Positions 24,935-35,422 of a stretch of 64,000 nucleotides of DNA are shown in pieces. The translations under genes and the position numbers were made by a program. Every line of letters starts with the position of its first letter. Position 1 is the first letter of the stretch. The notes below the pieces were generated by a model that worked only from the letters and a program-made list of their open reading frames with translations, had not been told where the DNA came from and made no database searches. This stretch comes from Roseisolibacter agri (GTDB taxonomy: Bacteria; Gemmatimonadota; Gemmatimonadetes; Gemmatimonadales; Gemmatimonadaceae): positions 186,001-250,000 of the forward strand of contig NZ_BRXS01000003.1 in the NCBI RefSeq assembly GCF_030159095.1, read 5' to 3'.

Positions 24935-26356
24935 TCAACGCGGCAACGTCACCGTGGCCCGTGCGCCGCGCGCATCGGGGCGGTTCTCGAGCGTGATCGT
25001 CCCCCCGTGCCCCTCGACGATCTGTCGGCAGAGCGCGAGGCCGATGCCACTTCCCTCGGGCTTGGTGCTGTAGAACGGCACGAACAGGTTCGACGTCTCC
25101 GCCAGCCCCGGCCCCTCGTCGTCCACGAACAGGCGCAGCGCGCCGCGCGGCGCGTCCCACCACACCGTCACGCCGCCGTGCGTCTCCGTCGCGGCGTCGG
25201 CCGCGTTGCGCAGCAGGTTGATGAGCAGCTGGTCCAGCTGGTCGGCGTCGGCCGGCACGACGACCGCGGGCCCGCCCACGACCGTCAGCGGCACGCGCGA
25301 CTCCAGCGTCGCCACGCGGCGCACCCAGTGGTCCACGTCCACCGCGCGCTTCGACGGCGCGGGCAGCCGCGTCAGCCGCGCGTACGCGCCGATGAACCGC
25401 CCCAGCGACTCGGCCCGCTCGGCGATGACGCCGAGTCCGTGCGCGAAGTCGTCGTCGGCGCTGCCGTAGGCGGCCAGGACGCCCGAGGCCGTGGGTGGAT
25501 GCGCGGTGCTCGCGTCGCCCGGGAGCGCGGGCACGGCGGGCGCCGCGCGCAGCGCCCGCTCGCGCGCGCTGCGCACGCGGCGCAGCAGGCTGCCCGCGAT
25601 CGTCTTGATGGGCGCCAGCGAGTTGTTGATCTCGTGGCTCAGCACGCGCACCAGCCGCTGCCACGCCTGGCGCTCCTCGGCGCGCAGCGTCTCGCTCAGG
25701 TCCGTCACCAGCAGCAGCGCGTGCGGGCGCCCGCCCTGCCGGAACTCGCCGCGCCGCACCTCCCAGCGCCCGGTGCCGCCGGGGAAGCTGGCCGACAGCA
25801 CGCGCGGCGCGGGCAGCACGCCGGGGAGCGCGCGCTCGACGTCGCGCAGCAGGTCCGCGACGCCCAGCGCGTCGGCCGTCTCGCCGATGAGCCGCTCCGC
25901 GGGCCGCGCGAGCAGGCGTTCGCCCTGCCGGTTCACGAGGCGCAGCCGCAGCGCCTCGTCGAACGCGAACACCGCGACGTCGATCTCCGCCATCACGCGG
26001 CGCAGCAGCGCGGCGCTCTCCAGCGCGCGCAGGCGCTCCTCGCGCAGCACCGCGGTGAGCAGGTTGGCCTCGTGCAGCGCGAGGCCCAGCGCGTCGTCGG
26101 GGCGCGCGGCGCGGGCGCGGAAGGAGAAGTCGCCCTCGCGCAGCGCCGCCAGCACGTTGGCCAGCGTCTGCAGCGGCCGCACCACCTGCAGGCGCGCCAC
26201 CAGCGCGGCGACGATCCACACGAACACCGCGATCCCCACGAGCCAGCCGCGCGCGAGCGGCGCGAGACCGGCGCGCGGCGCCAGCCACGCGGTCGCCGCG
26301 ACCGCCGGCGCCCCCGCCAGCAGCGCGAGGAGGAGGACGCGGCGGTCGTGGCGCAC
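24935..26356 (-). CDS. NtrY-like sensor histidine kinase
   Basis: 473 residues. Two N-terminal TM helices (about 7-26 and 36-55) are followed by a HAMP-like segment (RPLQTLANVLAALREGDFSF), a PAS domain (about 120-220) and a HisKA domain with LVRVLSHEINNSLAPIKTIA (His241). The ATPase domain has LLINLLRNAADA, DEGPGL and GSGIGLALCRQI. The HEINN box is typical of NtrY/NtrB-like kinases that pair with sigma54 activators, and such an activator lies directly upstream. The GTG at 26356 has AGGGGG nine bases upstream. A GTG at 26395 would overlap the upstream stop codon. With its partner it probably controls the export genes around it. Confidence 0.9.
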   Translation of the reverse strand: MRHDRRVLLLALLAGAPAVAATAWLAPRAGLAPLARGWLVGIAVFVWIVAALVARLQVVRPLQTLANVLAALREGDFSFRARAARPDDALGLALHEANLLTAVLREERLRALESAALLRRVMAEIDVAVFAFDEALRLRLVNRQGERLLARPAERLIGETADALGVADLLRDVERALPGVLPAPRVLSASFPGGTGRWEVRRGEFRQGGRPHALLLVTDLSETLRAEERQAWQRLVRVLSHEINNSLAPIKTIAGSLLRRVRSARERALRAAPAVPALPGDASTAHPPTASGVLAAYGSADDDFAHGLGVIAERAESLGRFIGAYARLTRLPAPSKRAVDVDHWVRRVATLESRVPLTVVGGPAVVVPADADQLDQLLINLLRNAADAATETHGGVTVWWDAPRGALRLFVDDEGPGLAETSNLFVPFYSTKPEGSGIGLALCRQIVEGHGGTITLENRPDARGARATVTLPR

Positions 26357-26394
26357 GACCAGGCGCCCCCTACGCTCGACGCGCGGCGCGGGCA

Positions 26395-27768
<1,374 letters not shown>

Positions 27769-27912
27769 GGAGGAAGCTTAGAGCTGGGGTGGCAGACCGA
27801 ACAGGGCGCGTCGGTCGGAGCCGGGATGCGTCGGAACGGTACGGGCCTGAGCGGCGCCGGGAGCGACCGTGTCCCGGCACCCTTGCGACCCGCGCCGAGC
27901 CGAGACGATGAT

Positions 27913-28482
27913 ATGCGCATGGCCACTCCCGAGCCGATCTACCACACCGCCGACATGGTGCGCGCGCTCAACGAGGCGAATCCGCACTGGACGCCGCGGT
28001 ACGAGACGGTCTACGGGGAGCTCCTCGTGACGCCAGCGCCGCGCGTCTGGCACGAAGTCGTCGTGCTGCGTCTGGTCACGGCGCTCACCACGTTCCTGCG
28101 AGATGACCCGACATGGGTGGTGTTCGGCTCCCTCAGCGATCTCACCTGGGGGCTCCCGGACACGCTCGTATCGCCCGACGTGTTCGTCGTCTCGCGTGCG
28201 GAAGCCGCGACGGACTCGTGGGACCGCTTCCGCACCGTCCCGCTTGCCGTCGAGGTGCTGAGCCCCAGCTCGCTGCGCGCGGATCGCTTCACCAAGCGGC
28301 GCCTCTACCAGGATCGCGAGGTCGGACTGTACTGGATCGTGGACGCGGATGCCCACACCGTGGAAGTGTGGACGCCCGACGTGCACTTCCCGAGCGTCGA
28401 GCGCGAGACGCTGACCTGGCAGCCCGCGCCCGACGCCGCGCCGTTCGTCTACCCGCTGGCCGAGTTGTTCCAACCGCTCTGA
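27913..28482 (+). CDS. Uma2-family endonuclease-fold protein (DUF820)
   Basis: 189 residues with the DUF820/Uma2 pattern. It has YETVYGELLVTPAPRVWHEVV, then LVSPDVFVVS (Asp of the PD-(D/E)XK core), LAVEVLSPSS (Glu), and KRRLYQDREVGLYWIVDADA with the Lys. The fold is a restriction-endonuclease core. The biological role of these abundant proteins is unsettled. This is the only plus-strand gene within the 24.9-53.3 kb minus-strand region and sits between the activator gene and an ADOP permease, with only 14 bp to the convergent permease stop. An alternative ATG is at 27919. It may be a late insertion in the export cluster. Confidence 0.88.
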   Translation: MRMATPEPIYHTADMVRALNEANPHWTPRYETVYGELLVTPAPRVWHEVVVLRLVTALTTFLRDDPTWVVFGSLSDLTWGLPDTLVSPDVFVVSRAEAATDSWDRFRTVPLAVEVLSPSSLRADRFTKRRLYQDREVGLYWIVDADAHTVEVWTPDVHFPSVERETLTWQPAPDAAPFVYPLAELFQPL

Positions 28483-28496
28483 CGGCGTGAAGGCGC

Positions 28497-30959
28497 TCAG
28501 TCCGCGCGCAGCGCCACCGCCGGGTCCACCTGCGCCGCGCGGCGCGCCGGCAGCCAGCTCGCCACCACGGTCACCGCGGCCAGCAGCGCCGCCACCGCGA
28601 GCAGCGACACCGGGTCCAGCGGCTCGACGCCGAACAGCCGCCCGCGCAGCGCGCGGCCGATGCCCACCGCCGCCGCGCCACCGAGCGCACCGCCCACCAG
28701 CGCCGTGCGCGCGCCCTGCCGCAGCACCAGCCGGCGCACGTCCGCGCCGCGCGCGCCGAGCGCCATGCGGAGCCCGAACTCGCCGGTGCGCTGCGTGACG
28801 GCGTAGGCGATCACGCCGTACAGCCCCACCGCGGCCAGCAGCAGCGCCAGCGCGCCGAACGCAGTGAACGCGGTCGCCGCCAGCCGGTATGGCGCCAGCG
28901 CGTCGCGCATCATCCCGTCGGCCACCGGCGCGACGTTCGCGAAGCGGATGCGCGGCTCGGCCGCCAGCAGCGCGGCGCGCACCGCCTCCGCCGTCGCGCG
29001 CACCGCGGACTCGTCGCCCCGCGCGCGCACGAGCATCGCCGCGACCTCGTCGCTCGCCGGGCCGGCCGCGCCGTAGAAGATCGGCGCCGGCGGCCGCGTG
29101 ACCGACAGGTAGCGCGCGTCGCGCGCCACGCCGACGATGCGCATGCACGTCGAGTCGGTCGCGTCGCGCGTGAGGCACTGGCCCACGGCCTCGCCGTTCG
29201 GGAAGACGCGCCGCGCGAACGTCTCGCTCACCACCACCTCCGCCGGCGCGCCCTTCGCGGCCGCGACGTGCGCGCGCCCGCGCACGAGCGGGATCCCCAT
29301 CGTGCGGAAGTACGACGAGTCGACCGCGTTGGTGAAGAACAGCCCGCCCGGCACGTCCGACACGTCGCCGATCGACGGGCGCCCGGGCACGTGGAGGCTG
29401 CTCATCACGGCGCCGCTGAACGGCGTCAGCATCACCAGCGAGCTCGCGGCGACGCTGGGCACCCCGCGCAGGCGCGCCTGCGCCCGCACCAGCGCATCGC
29501 GTGCCTCGGCCGGCGCGATGCCGAACGCCTGCCAGTCCACCTGCACGGCGAGCGCGTGGCGCGCGTCGAAGCCGACGTCGACCGCGTCCACCTTGCGCAG
29601 GCTGCGCACGAACAGCCCGCCCGCGCCCAGCAGCGCCAGCGACGCCGCGAACTGCACGACCAGCAGCGTGGCCCGCAGCGGCGCGCGCCGCGCGGTGCCG
29701 CGCACGCCCGTGCGCAGCAGCGCCCGCGCCCCGTCGCGCGTGCCGAGCAGCGCCGGCGCGAGCGCGAAGCCGAGCGTCGTCAGCACGGTGACGCCCAGTC
29801 CGAACCAGACCGCGCGCGCGTCGATCAGGTGGTCGACGGGCGGCATGTTCGGCACCAGGCGGTAGAGCCGCGCACCCGCCGTCGCCAGCGCGAGACCCAG
29901 CGCGCCGCCGATCAGCGCCAGCAGCGCACCCTCCGCGAACAGCTGCCGCGCGACGCGGGCGCGCGCCGCGCCGATGGCCAGACGCGTCGCGATCTCGTGC
30001 CGGCGCCGCTCGGCGCGCAGGAGCAGGAGGTTGGCGACGTTCGCGCAGACGACCAGCAGCACCGCGGCCGTCGCGCCCAGCAGCCACGCGGGCACCGGGC
30101 TGCGCATGCCGGTGCTCGAGAAGTGCGCGTTGAGCGGCAGCGCGCGCACCTCGCGCGTCGACTTCTCGAAGCCGAGCACCGGCGACGGGCGCGAGGCGTC
30201 GAGCGCCTTCAGCACGCCGGTCGCCACCACGTCCGCGCGGCGCGGCTCGACGCCCGGCGCCATGCGAGCGACCGCCGTCAGCCACTTCATGTCCGGCGTC
30301 CCGAGGTGCCGGCGGTCGTAGCCGATCACGGTGCCCAGGCCGAGCGGGAAGAAGACCGCCGTCGCCGACTCGATCTCGGTGCCCGTGAAGCCAGGCGCCG
30401 CGACGCCGACGACCGTGAGCGGCCGACCGTTCACGCGCAGCGTGCGTCCCACGACCGACGGATCGCCGCCGAGCGCGCGCCGCCAGAACGCGTGCGACAG
30501 CACCGCCACCGGCGCCTCGGAGCTCGCGCCCGCCTCGGAGCCGGCGAGCAGGCGTCCCAGCGCCGGCCGCACGCCGAGCGTCGCGAAGTAGTCCGGGCCC
30601 ACGACGGCGACGTCCACCTTCTCGGCCACGTCGCCGACCTCGACGAACGACTTGCCGTGCGCGAACGCGGCGATCGACGCGAAGAGCTCGCGGCGCGCGC
30701 GCAGCGCGTCCACGTCGCCGACCGAGTAGCCCATGTTGAGGAAGATCTGCTGCCCGGGCGTGCGCGGCACCTCGACGCGCAGGCGCCGCAGCGTCCCCTC
30801 GTCGCGCACGCCGGCGGGCGGCCGATACAGCAGCGCGTCCACCGCGCCGAACGTCGCGACGTTCACGCCGATGCCGAGCGCGAGGCACAGCACGACGAGC
30901 GCGGTGAAGCCGGGCGACCGCGCCAGCTGGCGGAGGGCGTACTGCAGATCCGGGATCAT
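28497..30959 (-). CDS. ADOP-family permease (MacB/FtsX-like), operon 1
   Basis: 820 residues, normal for the family. It starts with the amphipathic segment [20 protein letters not shown] and the first TM helix. A MacB-like periplasmic domain (about 50-250) follows, then three TM helices. A second periplasmic domain and the C-terminal FtsX block ([20 protein letters not shown] and onward) end in the usual [17 protein letters not shown]. The ATG has GGAG eight bases upstream. It is the last gene of a four-gene set (kinase, ATPase, two permeases), 45 bp after the other permease. These permeases work with MacB/LolD-type ATPases to move molecules out of the periplasm or reshape lipoprotein traffic. 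The substrate is unknown. Confidence 0.9.
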   Translation of the reverse strand: MIPDLQYALRQLARSPGFTALVVLCLALGIGVNVATFGAVDALLYRPPAGVRDEGTLRRLRVEVPRTPGQQIFLNMGYSVGDVDALRARRELFASIAAFAHGKSFVEVGDVAEKVDVAVVGPDYFATLGVRPALGRLLAGSEAGASSEAPVAVLSHAFWRRALGGDPSVVGRTLRVNGRPLTVVGVAAPGFTGTEIESATAVFFPLGLGTVIGYDRRHLGTPDMKWLTAVARMAPGVEPRRADVVATGVLKALDASRPSPVLGFEKSTREVRALPLNAHFSSTGMRSPVPAWLLGATAAVLLVVCANVANLLLLRAERRRHEIATRLAIGAARARVARQLFAEGALLALIGGALGLALATAGARLYRLVPNMPPVDHLIDARAVWFGLGVTVLTTLGFALAPALLGTRDGARALLRTGVRGTARRAPLRATLLVVQFAASLALLGAGGLFVRSLRKVDAVDVGFDARHALAVQVDWQAFGIAPAEARDALVRAQARLRGVPSVAASSLVMLTPFSGAVMSSLHVPGRPSIGDVSDVPGGLFFTNAVDSSYFRTMGIPLVRGRAHVAAAKGAPAEVVVSETFARRVFPNGEAVGQCLTRDATDSTCMRIVGVARDARYLSVTRPPAPIFYGAAGPASDEVAAMLVRARGDESAVRATAEAVRAALLAAEPRIRFANVAPVADGMMRDALAPYRLAATAFTAFGALALLLAAVGLYGVIAYAVTQRTGEFGLRMALGARGADVRRLVLRQGARTALVGGALGGAAAVGIGRALRGRLFGVEPLDPVSLLAVAALLAAVTVVASWLPARRAAQVDPAVALRAD

Positions 30960-31004
30960 GCGGACTCCTTCGAGTGGTCGAACGCGGACTTCGCTACTCG
31001 TGCG

Positions 31005-33434
31005 TCACTCGGCGCGCAGCGCTTCGAGCGGGTCCACGCGCGCGGCGCGGCGCGCCGGCACCCACGCCGCCAGCAGCGCGACGGCGCCCAGCACCGACGC
31101 CACCACGAGGTACGTCGCCGGGTCGGCCGCGCCGACGCCGTAGAGCTGCGACGCGATGAGCTGCGTCACGCCCGCCGCCAGCGCGAGCCCGACGCCGAGG
31201 CCCACGAGCGCCAGCCGCACGCCCTCGCCGACGACCAGCCGCTCGACGTCCGCGCCGGCGGCGCCCAGCGCCATGCGCACGCCCATCTCGCGGGTGCGCT
31301 GCGCGACCGCGAAGGCGACGACGCCGGCCAGCCCCACCGCCGCCACGCACAGCGCGAGCACGCCGAACGCGGTCATCAGCGACGCCATCAGCCGCGCGGG
31401 GAACATCGCCAGCGTGCGCACCTCCTCCAGCGTGCGCACCTCGCCCGTGGGGAGGTTCGGGTCGAGCGCGGCGAGCTCGCGGCGCACCGCGCCGAGCACC
31501 GCGTGCGGCGCGCCCGCGGCGACGCGCACCTCGAGCACCATCTGCGACGTCCACTCCTGCGCCATCGGGAAGTAGAGCATCGGCTCGGGCGCCTCGGTCA
31601 GGCCCTGCACGCGCGCGTCCCGCACCATGCCGACCACCGTCGCCTCGCCGGCGCTGTCGCCCTCCAGGCGGATGCGCTGCCCCACCGCGCGCTCGCCGGG
31701 CCATGCGCGGCGCGCGAACGCCTCGTTCACCACGACCGTGCGCGCCGCGCCGGCGCGGTCCTCGTCGCCGATGGCGCGGCCGTCGGCCAGCCGCATGCCG
31801 AGCGTCGGCAGGAAGTCCGACGTGACGACGTCGTACTGCGTGCGCTGTACCGCGTTGTTCTGGGTGGGAAGGCGCACCTCGGTGCCCATCCCGTTGCCGC
31901 TGAGTGGCACGATCGCGTGCATCGTGGCCGCCTTCACGCCCGGCAGGCCGCGCACGCGGTCCAGCAGCCCCTCGTACAGCGCCACGCCGCGCACCCGGTC
32001 GTAGCCGCGCGTGCCCGCGTCGAGCGTCACCGCCAGCACGCCCGACGGCTCGTAGCCGACGTCCGCGCTGCGCAGCGCGCTCACCGTGCGCAGCAGCAGC
32101 CCGGCCGCCACCAGCAGCACCATCGAGACGGCCATCTGCCCGACGACCAGCGCGCCGCGCAGCCGCGAGCGCGAGCGCCCCGAGCCGGCGGCGCCGTCCT
32201 TGATGCTCGTCACCAGCGAGCCGCGCGTGACCCAGAGCGCGGGCGCGAGCCCGAACAGCACGCCCGTGGCGAGCGACAGCAGCGCCGTGTAGCCGAGGAT
32301 GCGGCCGTCCGGCGTGAGGTCGATCATCGGCGGGAGGCCGAGGCGCGGCAGCAGCGACGCGCCCACCGAGCCGATGGCCGCGGCCAGCACGCCCGCGATC
32401 ACCGCCAGCACGACGCTTTCGCCGAGCACCTCGCGCACCAGCCGCCAGCGGCCGGCGCCGAGCGCGACGCGCAGCGACACCTCGCGCCGGCGCGTCGCGG
32501 CGCGCGCGAGCTGCAGGTTGGCGACGTTGGCGGCGGTCACCGCGAGCACCAGCAGCGCGAGCACGCTGAGCGCGCCGAAGACGATCATCACCGGCGTGTG
32601 CTCCGACGGATCCGCGGCCAGCAGCGTGCCGCCCGCCGCGAGCCGCAGGCTCCAGCCGCGGTGCGTGTCGGGATACGCGTCCGCCCATCCCTTCGACAGG
32701 CGCGCCACCGCCGCGTTCGCGGCGGCGCGGTCCACGCCCGCGGGCAGCCGCGCGAGGCCGTGCAGCCACCGCGACCCGCGCTCGAAGCCGCGCGGCCCGG
32801 TGACGCCGAGCGCCTGCGCCTGCGACAGCGGGACCCACAGCTCGGGAACGTTCTCGATCTCGGTGCCGCGGAAGGTTGGCGGCGCGACGCCCACGACCGT
32901 GTACGCGCGCCCGTTCAGCGACACGGGGCGCCCGACGACCGACGAGTCGCCGCCCAGCCGGTCGCGCCAGAGCGCGTGCGAGAGCACGACGATGGGCGAC
33001 GCGCCCGGCGCGCCGACGTCCGACGCGCCGATCGCGCGGCCGATCGCCGCGCGGATGCCGAGCACGCCGAAGTACTCGCCCGTCACGAGCGCCGCCTGCA
33101 CCGTGCGCGCGGCCTCGCCTTCGCCCATCGCGACCTTCGCGTTGCTGAACGCCGCCACGCCCGCGAACGTGCCGCGCTGCGCGGCCAGCTCGCGCACGTC
33201 GGGGTAGCCGAGCGCGCCGCTGTTGATCGTGCGGCCGTCCTGCCGCCACGTGCTGAACACGCGCACGAGCCGCTGCGGCTCGGCCACCGCGAGCGGGCGC
33301 AGGAACACCGCGCTCACCAGCGAGAAGATCGTCGTGTTGGCGCCGATCCCCAGCGCGAGCGTCAGCGCGGCGGCGGCGGTGAAGCCGGGCGCGCGCGCGA
33401 GACGGCGCGCGGCCAGTCGCAGGTCGTGGAACAT
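31005..33434 (-). CDS. ADOP-family permease (MacB/FtsX-like), operon 1
   Basis: 809 residues with the family start [20 protein letters not shown] and first TM. The MacB-like domain includes [21 protein letters not shown]. The second half has [17 protein letters not shown], and the FtsX end is [20 protein letters not shown] finishing in DPLEALRAE. It starts two bases after the stop of the ATPase gene at 33437, with GAGG eleven bases upstream of the ATG, so ATPase and permease are made from one message. This close link to an ATPase argues that the permease is not an orphan. Confidence 0.91.
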   Translation of the reverse strand: MFHDLRLAARRLARAPGFTAAAALTLALGIGANTTIFSLVSAVFLRPLAVAEPQRLVRVFSTWRQDGRTINSGALGYPDVRELAAQRGTFAGVAAFSNAKVAMGEGEAARTVQAALVTGEYFGVLGIRAAIGRAIGASDVGAPGASPIVVLSHALWRDRLGGDSSVVGRPVSLNGRAYTVVGVAPPTFRGTEIENVPELWVPLSQAQALGVTGPRGFERGSRWLHGLARLPAGVDRAAANAAVARLSKGWADAYPDTHRGWSLRLAAGGTLLAADPSEHTPVMIVFGALSVLALLVLAVTAANVANLQLARAATRRREVSLRVALGAGRWRLVREVLGESVVLAVIAGVLAAAIGSVGASLLPRLGLPPMIDLTPDGRILGYTALLSLATGVLFGLAPALWVTRGSLVTSIKDGAAGSGRSRSRLRGALVVGQMAVSMVLLVAAGLLLRTVSALRSADVGYEPSGVLAVTLDAGTRGYDRVRGVALYEGLLDRVRGLPGVKAATMHAIVPLSGNGMGTEVRLPTQNNAVQRTQYDVVTSDFLPTLGMRLADGRAIGDEDRAGAARTVVVNEAFARRAWPGERAVGQRIRLEGDSAGEATVVGMVRDARVQGLTEAPEPMLYFPMAQEWTSQMVLEVRVAAGAPHAVLGAVRRELAALDPNLPTGEVRTLEEVRTLAMFPARLMASLMTAFGVLALCVAAVGLAGVVAFAVAQRTREMGVRMALGAAGADVERLVVGEGVRLALVGLGVGLALAAGVTQLIASQLYGVGAADPATYLVVASVLGAVALLAAWVPARRAARVDPLEALRAE

Positions 33435-33436
33435 GG

Positions 33437-34171
33437 TCAGTCCTCGCCCTCGGTCATCCAGCCGTCCTTCAGCGTCACGATGCGCTTGCCGGCGCGCGCG
33501 TTCTCCTCGCTGTGCGTCACCTGCACGATCGTCGTGCCCTGCCGGTTCAGCTCCTGGAACAGCTGCATGATCTCGCGCGCCTGCGCCGAGTGCAGGTTGC
33601 CCGTGGGCTCGTCGGCGAGGAGGAGCGCCGGACGCGCGATGACGGCGCGCGCGACGCCCACCAGCTGCTGCTGGCCGCCCGAGAGCTGGCGCGGGAAGAG
33701 GTCCTTCTTGCCGACCATGCCGAAGCGGTCGAGCGTGTCGGCGACCATCGCCTGCCGCTCGGACTTGCGCACGCCGCGGTACTCGAGCGGCACGTCGAGG
33801 TTCTCCGCGACGGTGAGGTCGTCCAGCAGGTGGTACTGCTGGAAGACGAAGCCGACGTGCTGGCGGCCGAACGCGGTGCGCTGCTTGGGCGAGAGCGCGT
33901 GCATCGGCTGGCCCGCGAAGTACATCTCGCCGCGCCAGTCGTGGTCGAGCAGGCCCAGGATCGCGAGCAGCGTCGACTTGCCCGCGCCCGAGGGGCCCAT
34001 GATGGTGACGAAGTCGCCGGCGCGCACTTCCATCGCGATGCGGCGCAGGACGTAGTGCGTCGATCCGCCGACGGGATAGGACTTCTCGACGTCGCGCAGC
34101 GTGAGCAGCGGCGTGCCGGGCGCGAGGTCGAGCGCCGGGGGCGCCGCGGGAGACGAAGCGAAGAACGACAT
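33437..34171 (-). CDS. ABC transporter ATP-binding protein (MacB/LolD type), operon 1
   Basis: 244 residues. Walker A is GPSGAGKST (59-67), the Q-loop sits at Gln111, the signature is LSGGQQQL (163-170), Walker B is [12 protein letters not shown] with Glu188, and the switch His is His220. The family trait GNL.S and a short insert after the Q-loop fit the MacB/LolD/FtsE group that works with FtsX-type permeases. The signature continues LVGVARA where most family members have RVAIARA, a small oddity. It lies 43 bp after the kinase gene and two bases before a permease gene. The frame is open to 34300, but the ATG at 34171 gives the normal length. Confidence 0.92.
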   Translation of the reverse strand: MSFFASSPAAPPALDLAPGTPLLTLRDVEKSYPVGGSTHYVLRRIAMEVRAGDFVTIMGPSGAGKSTLLAILGLLDHDWRGEMYFAGQPMHALSPKQRTAFGRQHVGFVFQQYHLLDDLTVAENLDVPLEYRGVRKSERQAMVADTLDRFGMVGKKDLFPRQLSGGQQQLVGVARAVIARPALLLADEPTGNLHSAQAREIMQLFQELNRQGTTIVQVTHSEENARAGKRIVTLKDGWMTEGED

Positions 34172-34214
34172 GGGATGTCGGAAGCGGTTCGGAGGTCGGA
34201 CGGCGTGAAGACGA

Positions 34215-35243
34215 TCAGAGCTCGTGGAGACGGCGCGCGCGGGCGCGCCGCATCCGTACGATGGCACGGCGCACGGGTGCCAGCAGCGGGGCCCACGCAC
34301 CGTCGGCCAGCGCGTCGCGCAGCGCGGCGGCGTCGGCCCAGCGGCCGGCGGGGTCCTTCGCCAGGCAGCGCTGCAGCGCGGCCACCAGCGCGCGCGGCGC
34401 CCGCGGCGCGAGCGCAGCCAGCTTCGGCGTGTCGCCCATCAGGTGCGCGACCGCCACCGCGCGCGCCGACGGCCCCGCGAACGGCGGGCGCCCCGCCAGC
34501 ATCGCGAAGCCGAGCGCGCCGAGCGCGTACAGGTCGGTGCGGCCGTCGATCGCGTGCTCGCCGGCGAACTGCTCGGGCGCCATCCAGAGCGGCGTGCCGA
34601 CGTCGGCGGCGTTGCGGCGCGGGTCGTCGTGCGACGGGCGCGCGGCGACGCCGAAGTCGGTCAGCAGCACGCGGCCGTCGCGCGACAGCAAGACGTTCTC
34701 GGGCTTCAGGTCGCGGTGCACCACGCCCTCGGCGTGCGCGTGCGTCAGCGCGTCGAGCAGCGCGAGCAGCACGCGGCGCACCTCGTTGGCCGGCAGCGTG
34801 CCCGCGCGCGCCAGCCGATCGGCCAGCGACTCGCCGGGGACGTACGCCATCGCGAACCACGGCACTGCGCGCCCGCGCACGGTCACCTCGCCCGCCGCAT
34901 GCACCGGGACGATGCCGGGGTGGTCGAGCTGCGCCTGGATGCGCGCCTCGCGGCGGAAGCGCTCGCGCGCGCGTGGGCAGGTCGCGAGCAGCGGATGCTG
35001 CAGCTTGAGCGCGACCACGCGGTGCAGCGCGACGTCGCGCGCCAGCACCACGACGCCCATGCCGCCGCGCCCGAGCTCGCGCACGAGCTGGAACCGGTCG
35101 CCGAGCGCCGCGGGCGCGAACACGTCGTCGAGGAACCACGCGTCGGCGCTCGCGTCGGCCGACGCACGCGTCCCGCGGCCGGTGCGCCGGAGGGGCGAGT
35201 CGGTCGGGACGATGGAGAGCGAGGCGACGGGGAGCGCGGACAT
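34215..35243 (-). CDS. Soluble Ser/Thr protein kinase at the head of export operon 1
   Basis: 342 residues. The kinase domain (about 50-310) has GRGGMGVVV, Lys80, HRDLKPENV (Asp178), DFG (Asp196) and GTPLWMAPEQ. Unlike the other kinases here it has no TM helix or outer domain and ends in a basic tail (RRAIVRMRRARARRLHEL), so it should be cytoplasmic. It is the first gene of the operon with an ATPase and two permeases, which suggests that it phosphorylates the transporter or its regulator; this is inference. ATG 35243 has AGGGG six bases upstream. A -24/-12-like element ends only about 14 bp before that ATG. If it is the promoter, the transcript is leaderless or translation starts later, for example at the GTG near 35123. 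Another ATG lies at 35276. Confidence 0.88.
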   Translation of the reverse strand: MSALPVASLSIVPTDSPLRRTGRGTRASADASADAWFLDDVFAPAALGDRFQLVRELGRGGMGVVVLARDVALHRVVALKLQHPLLATCPRARERFRREARIQAQLDHPGIVPVHAAGEVTVRGRAVPWFAMAYVPGESLADRLARAGTLPANEVRRVLLALLDALTHAHAEGVVHRDLKPENVLLSRDGRVLLTDFGVAARPSHDDPRRNAADVGTPLWMAPEQFAGEHAIDGRTDLYALGALGFAMLAGRPPFAGPSARAVAVAHLMGDTPKLAALAPRAPRALVAALQRCLAKDPAGRWADAAALRDALADGAWAPLLAPVRRAIVRMRRARARRLHEL

Positions 35244-35254
35244 GCCCCTGCCCA

Positions 35255-35272
35255 AGGCCAGTTCCGTACCCG
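35255..35272 (-). promoter_or_regulatory. Sigma54-type -24/-12-like element upstream of export operon 1
   Basis: On the minus strand this reads CGGGTACGGAACTGGCCT. GG and GC are ten bases apart, as in TGGCACG-N4-TTGC. The position corresponds base for base to the element at 47641-47656. Confidence 0.45.
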
Positions 35273-35285
35273 ACATCACCACGCG

Positions 35286-35310
35286 CAAACCATTGCACGA
35301 CAACGGTTTG
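35286..35310. promoter_or_regulatory. Palindrome AAACCATTG-N5-CAACGGTTT
   Basis: The half-sites are 35287-35295 and 35301-35309, with one mismatch between them. The site is 17 bp upstream of the -24/-12-like element. The same palindrome at the same distance occurs at 47671-47693. Confidence 0.65.
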
Positions 35311-35331
35311 CCTGGAGCGACCCGGGGCGCG

Positions 35332-35370
35332 GTGTCCGGACGCGCGACACGGGTGTCCGGAAACGAACAC
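35332..35370. promoter_or_regulatory. Two GTGTCCG enhancer-like sites
   Basis: GTGTCCG-N4-CGAACAC lies at 35353-35370 (one mismatch from a perfect palindrome), and a weaker GTGTCCG-N6-CGACAC at 35332-35350. The better site begins 66 bp from the start of the AAACC palindrome, as in the copy at 47737. The distance fits an activator-binding site for a sigma54 promoter. Confidence 0.5.
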
Positions 35371-35397
35371 CGCCCGCCGGTGGTCCGGCGGGCGGTG
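35368..35397 (-). terminator. Perfect 13-bp hairpin after the permease at 35423
   Basis: CACCGCCCGCCGG (35368-35380) pairs exactly with 35385-35397 around TGGT. It lies 25 bp past the stop codon of the upstream permease and overlaps the edge of the GTGTCCG site. It has no T-run. Confidence 0.6.
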
Positions 35398-35422
35398 CGC
35401 GTCCTCCAGGGGCGGTGCGCGG

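Noticed and set aside
29268-34055. Very long plus-strand open frame of 1595 codons across the permease region
   Set aside because: It runs antisense to two ADOP permeases and an ATPase with clear motifs. It is Arg/Ala/His-rich and typical of GC-rich shadow frames.
35286-35310. AAACC palindrome as the sigma54 core promoter itself
   Set aside because: No GG and GC ten bases apart within it at both loci. The CGGGYACGGARCT block fits better.
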